This document shows positions 33,782 to 34,111 of a stretch of 34,111 bases of DNA, piece by piece. The translations under genes were made by a program, and so were the position numbers. The notes below the pieces were generated by a model, which did not search any database, was not told the DNA's origin, and saw only the letters and a list, made by a program, of their open reading frames with translations. The stretch is from Clostridia bacterium (GTDB lineage Bacteria; Bacillota; DSM-521; Neomoorellales; JACIYF01): assembly GCA_014360065.1 (NCBI GenBank), contig JACIYF010000017.1, positions 1-34,111 of the forward strand, read 5' to 3'. How positions within the stretch are numbered: the first letter of the stretch is position 1; each line of letters starts with the position of its first letter.

Positions 33782-34111
33782 CGGCCAGGCGGGCCGGAGG
33801 GTAGGACACCCGGAGCCGGCCACGGACATGGAGGTCCGATTGGCCGGGAAGCCCGCCGGAACCTGAGATGGAGCACAAGCTCGCTCCGCGCAGGATTTCG
33901 GAGCGGAGGAACAGTTCCAGCTGGAAATACATGTTGGTGCATCCGAAAGAAGCATGAAAATGCCGAGGATGCTGGCGCAAGGCGACTTTGGGCGAGCCTC
34001 GCGAGACGTCGGCGAGACCGAGCCCGGAGGCGGGGCCGAGGACAGGACGTCCGAGGCCGGCCTCTTGAGACAGGAGGTCGAATTGGCCGGGAACCCCGCC
34101 GAAGGGCGAGG
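33782..34111 (+). repeat. Tandem repeat modules C, B, A-like and C at the right edge
   Basis: A diverged module C is at 33782-33860. Module B follows with GGAGC 33870-33874, 8-base loop, GCTCCG 33883-33888, 10-base loop and CGGAGC 33899-33904, then GGAGGAACAGTTCCAGCTGG, which contains most of a perfect 12-base palindrome (33915-33926). GGATGCTGGCGCAAGGCGAC at 33967-33986 resembles the start of the leuS copy. The last 76 bases (34036-34111) equal bases 1-76. No gene is seen in these 354 bases after moaA; the next gene is presumably beyond the edge. Confidence 0.8.

Noticed and set aside
33782-33930. Known riboswitch class (cobalamin, c-di-GMP, c-di-AMP) for the repeats
   Set aside because: None of the conserved cores I can recall for these classes matches, and the downstream genes share no ligand pathway.
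33681-33980. Minus-strand frame after moaA
   Set aside because: It covers the repeat modules and the end of moaA; its residues are the translation of repeat DNA, as also seen at 22420-22782.
33782-34111. CRISPR array
   Set aside because: Repeat modules are long, structured and dispersed, without regular unique spacers, and no cas gene is present.

Overview
The window is a gene-dense stretch of a bacterial chromosome. By eye its GC content is in the high fifties. Gene order and content point to the class Clostridia, probably a spore-forming, anaerobic, Moorella- or Desulfotomaculum-like lineage. The evidence is the radC-mreBCD-mrdA-minCDE-rodA cell-shape block, an rplU-prp-rpmA-spo0B-obgE operon with the Firmicutes-type cleavable L27 and its protease Prp, a tRNA-dependent T-box leader on leuS, and many GTG/TTG starts with strong Shine-Dalgarno (SD) sites. 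No plasmid, phage, insertion sequence or CRISPR array is visible. Species assignment is inference from synteny.

Layout. 1-10350 is the cell-shape and division region: radC, mreB, mreC, mreD, PBP2 (mrdA), minC, minD, minE, a CinA/PncC amidohydrolase, rodA and a degenerate M23 protein. 10422-14530 holds two radical-SAM-associated genes (TIGR03960/TIGR03936 type) and RNase G. 14586-20241 is the ribosome/sporulation/proline operon: rplU, prp, rpmA, spo0B-like, obgE, proB, proA. A tRNA-Ala(CGC) with its own promoter and terminator follows, then nadD, a small RRM protein, rsfS, a T-box leader with leuS, comEA, and a crotonase/3-hydroxyacyl-CoA dehydrogenase pair. A single minus-strand PP-loop (tRNA thiolation-like) gene lies at 27759-28805. 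The right end, 29034-33757, is a molybdenum/tungsten cofactor operon (mobA, a molybdopterin-binding protein, moeA, mobB, moaA) preceded by what looks like a Moco/Tuco-family riboswitch with an overlapping antiterminator and terminator.

The most unusual feature is a family of long, structured, diverged repeats. They lie in the leaders or intercistronic gaps of mreD, cinA, rpmA, leuS, the minus-strand PP-loop gene and the molybdopterin-binding gene, probably also radC, and again at the right edge of the window. Every copy lies upstream of a gene and points in that gene's direction, including the copy on the minus strand. The best-conserved part can form two mutually exclusive hairpins that share one central strand, with constant loop lengths and, in three copies, a constant 52-57 nt distance to the start codon. 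I do not recognise the family. It could be a cis-acting RNA element or a leader-targeting non-autonomous repeat. The first and last 76 bases of the window are identical and belong to one module of the family, so the window is probably a contig that breaks inside this repeat.
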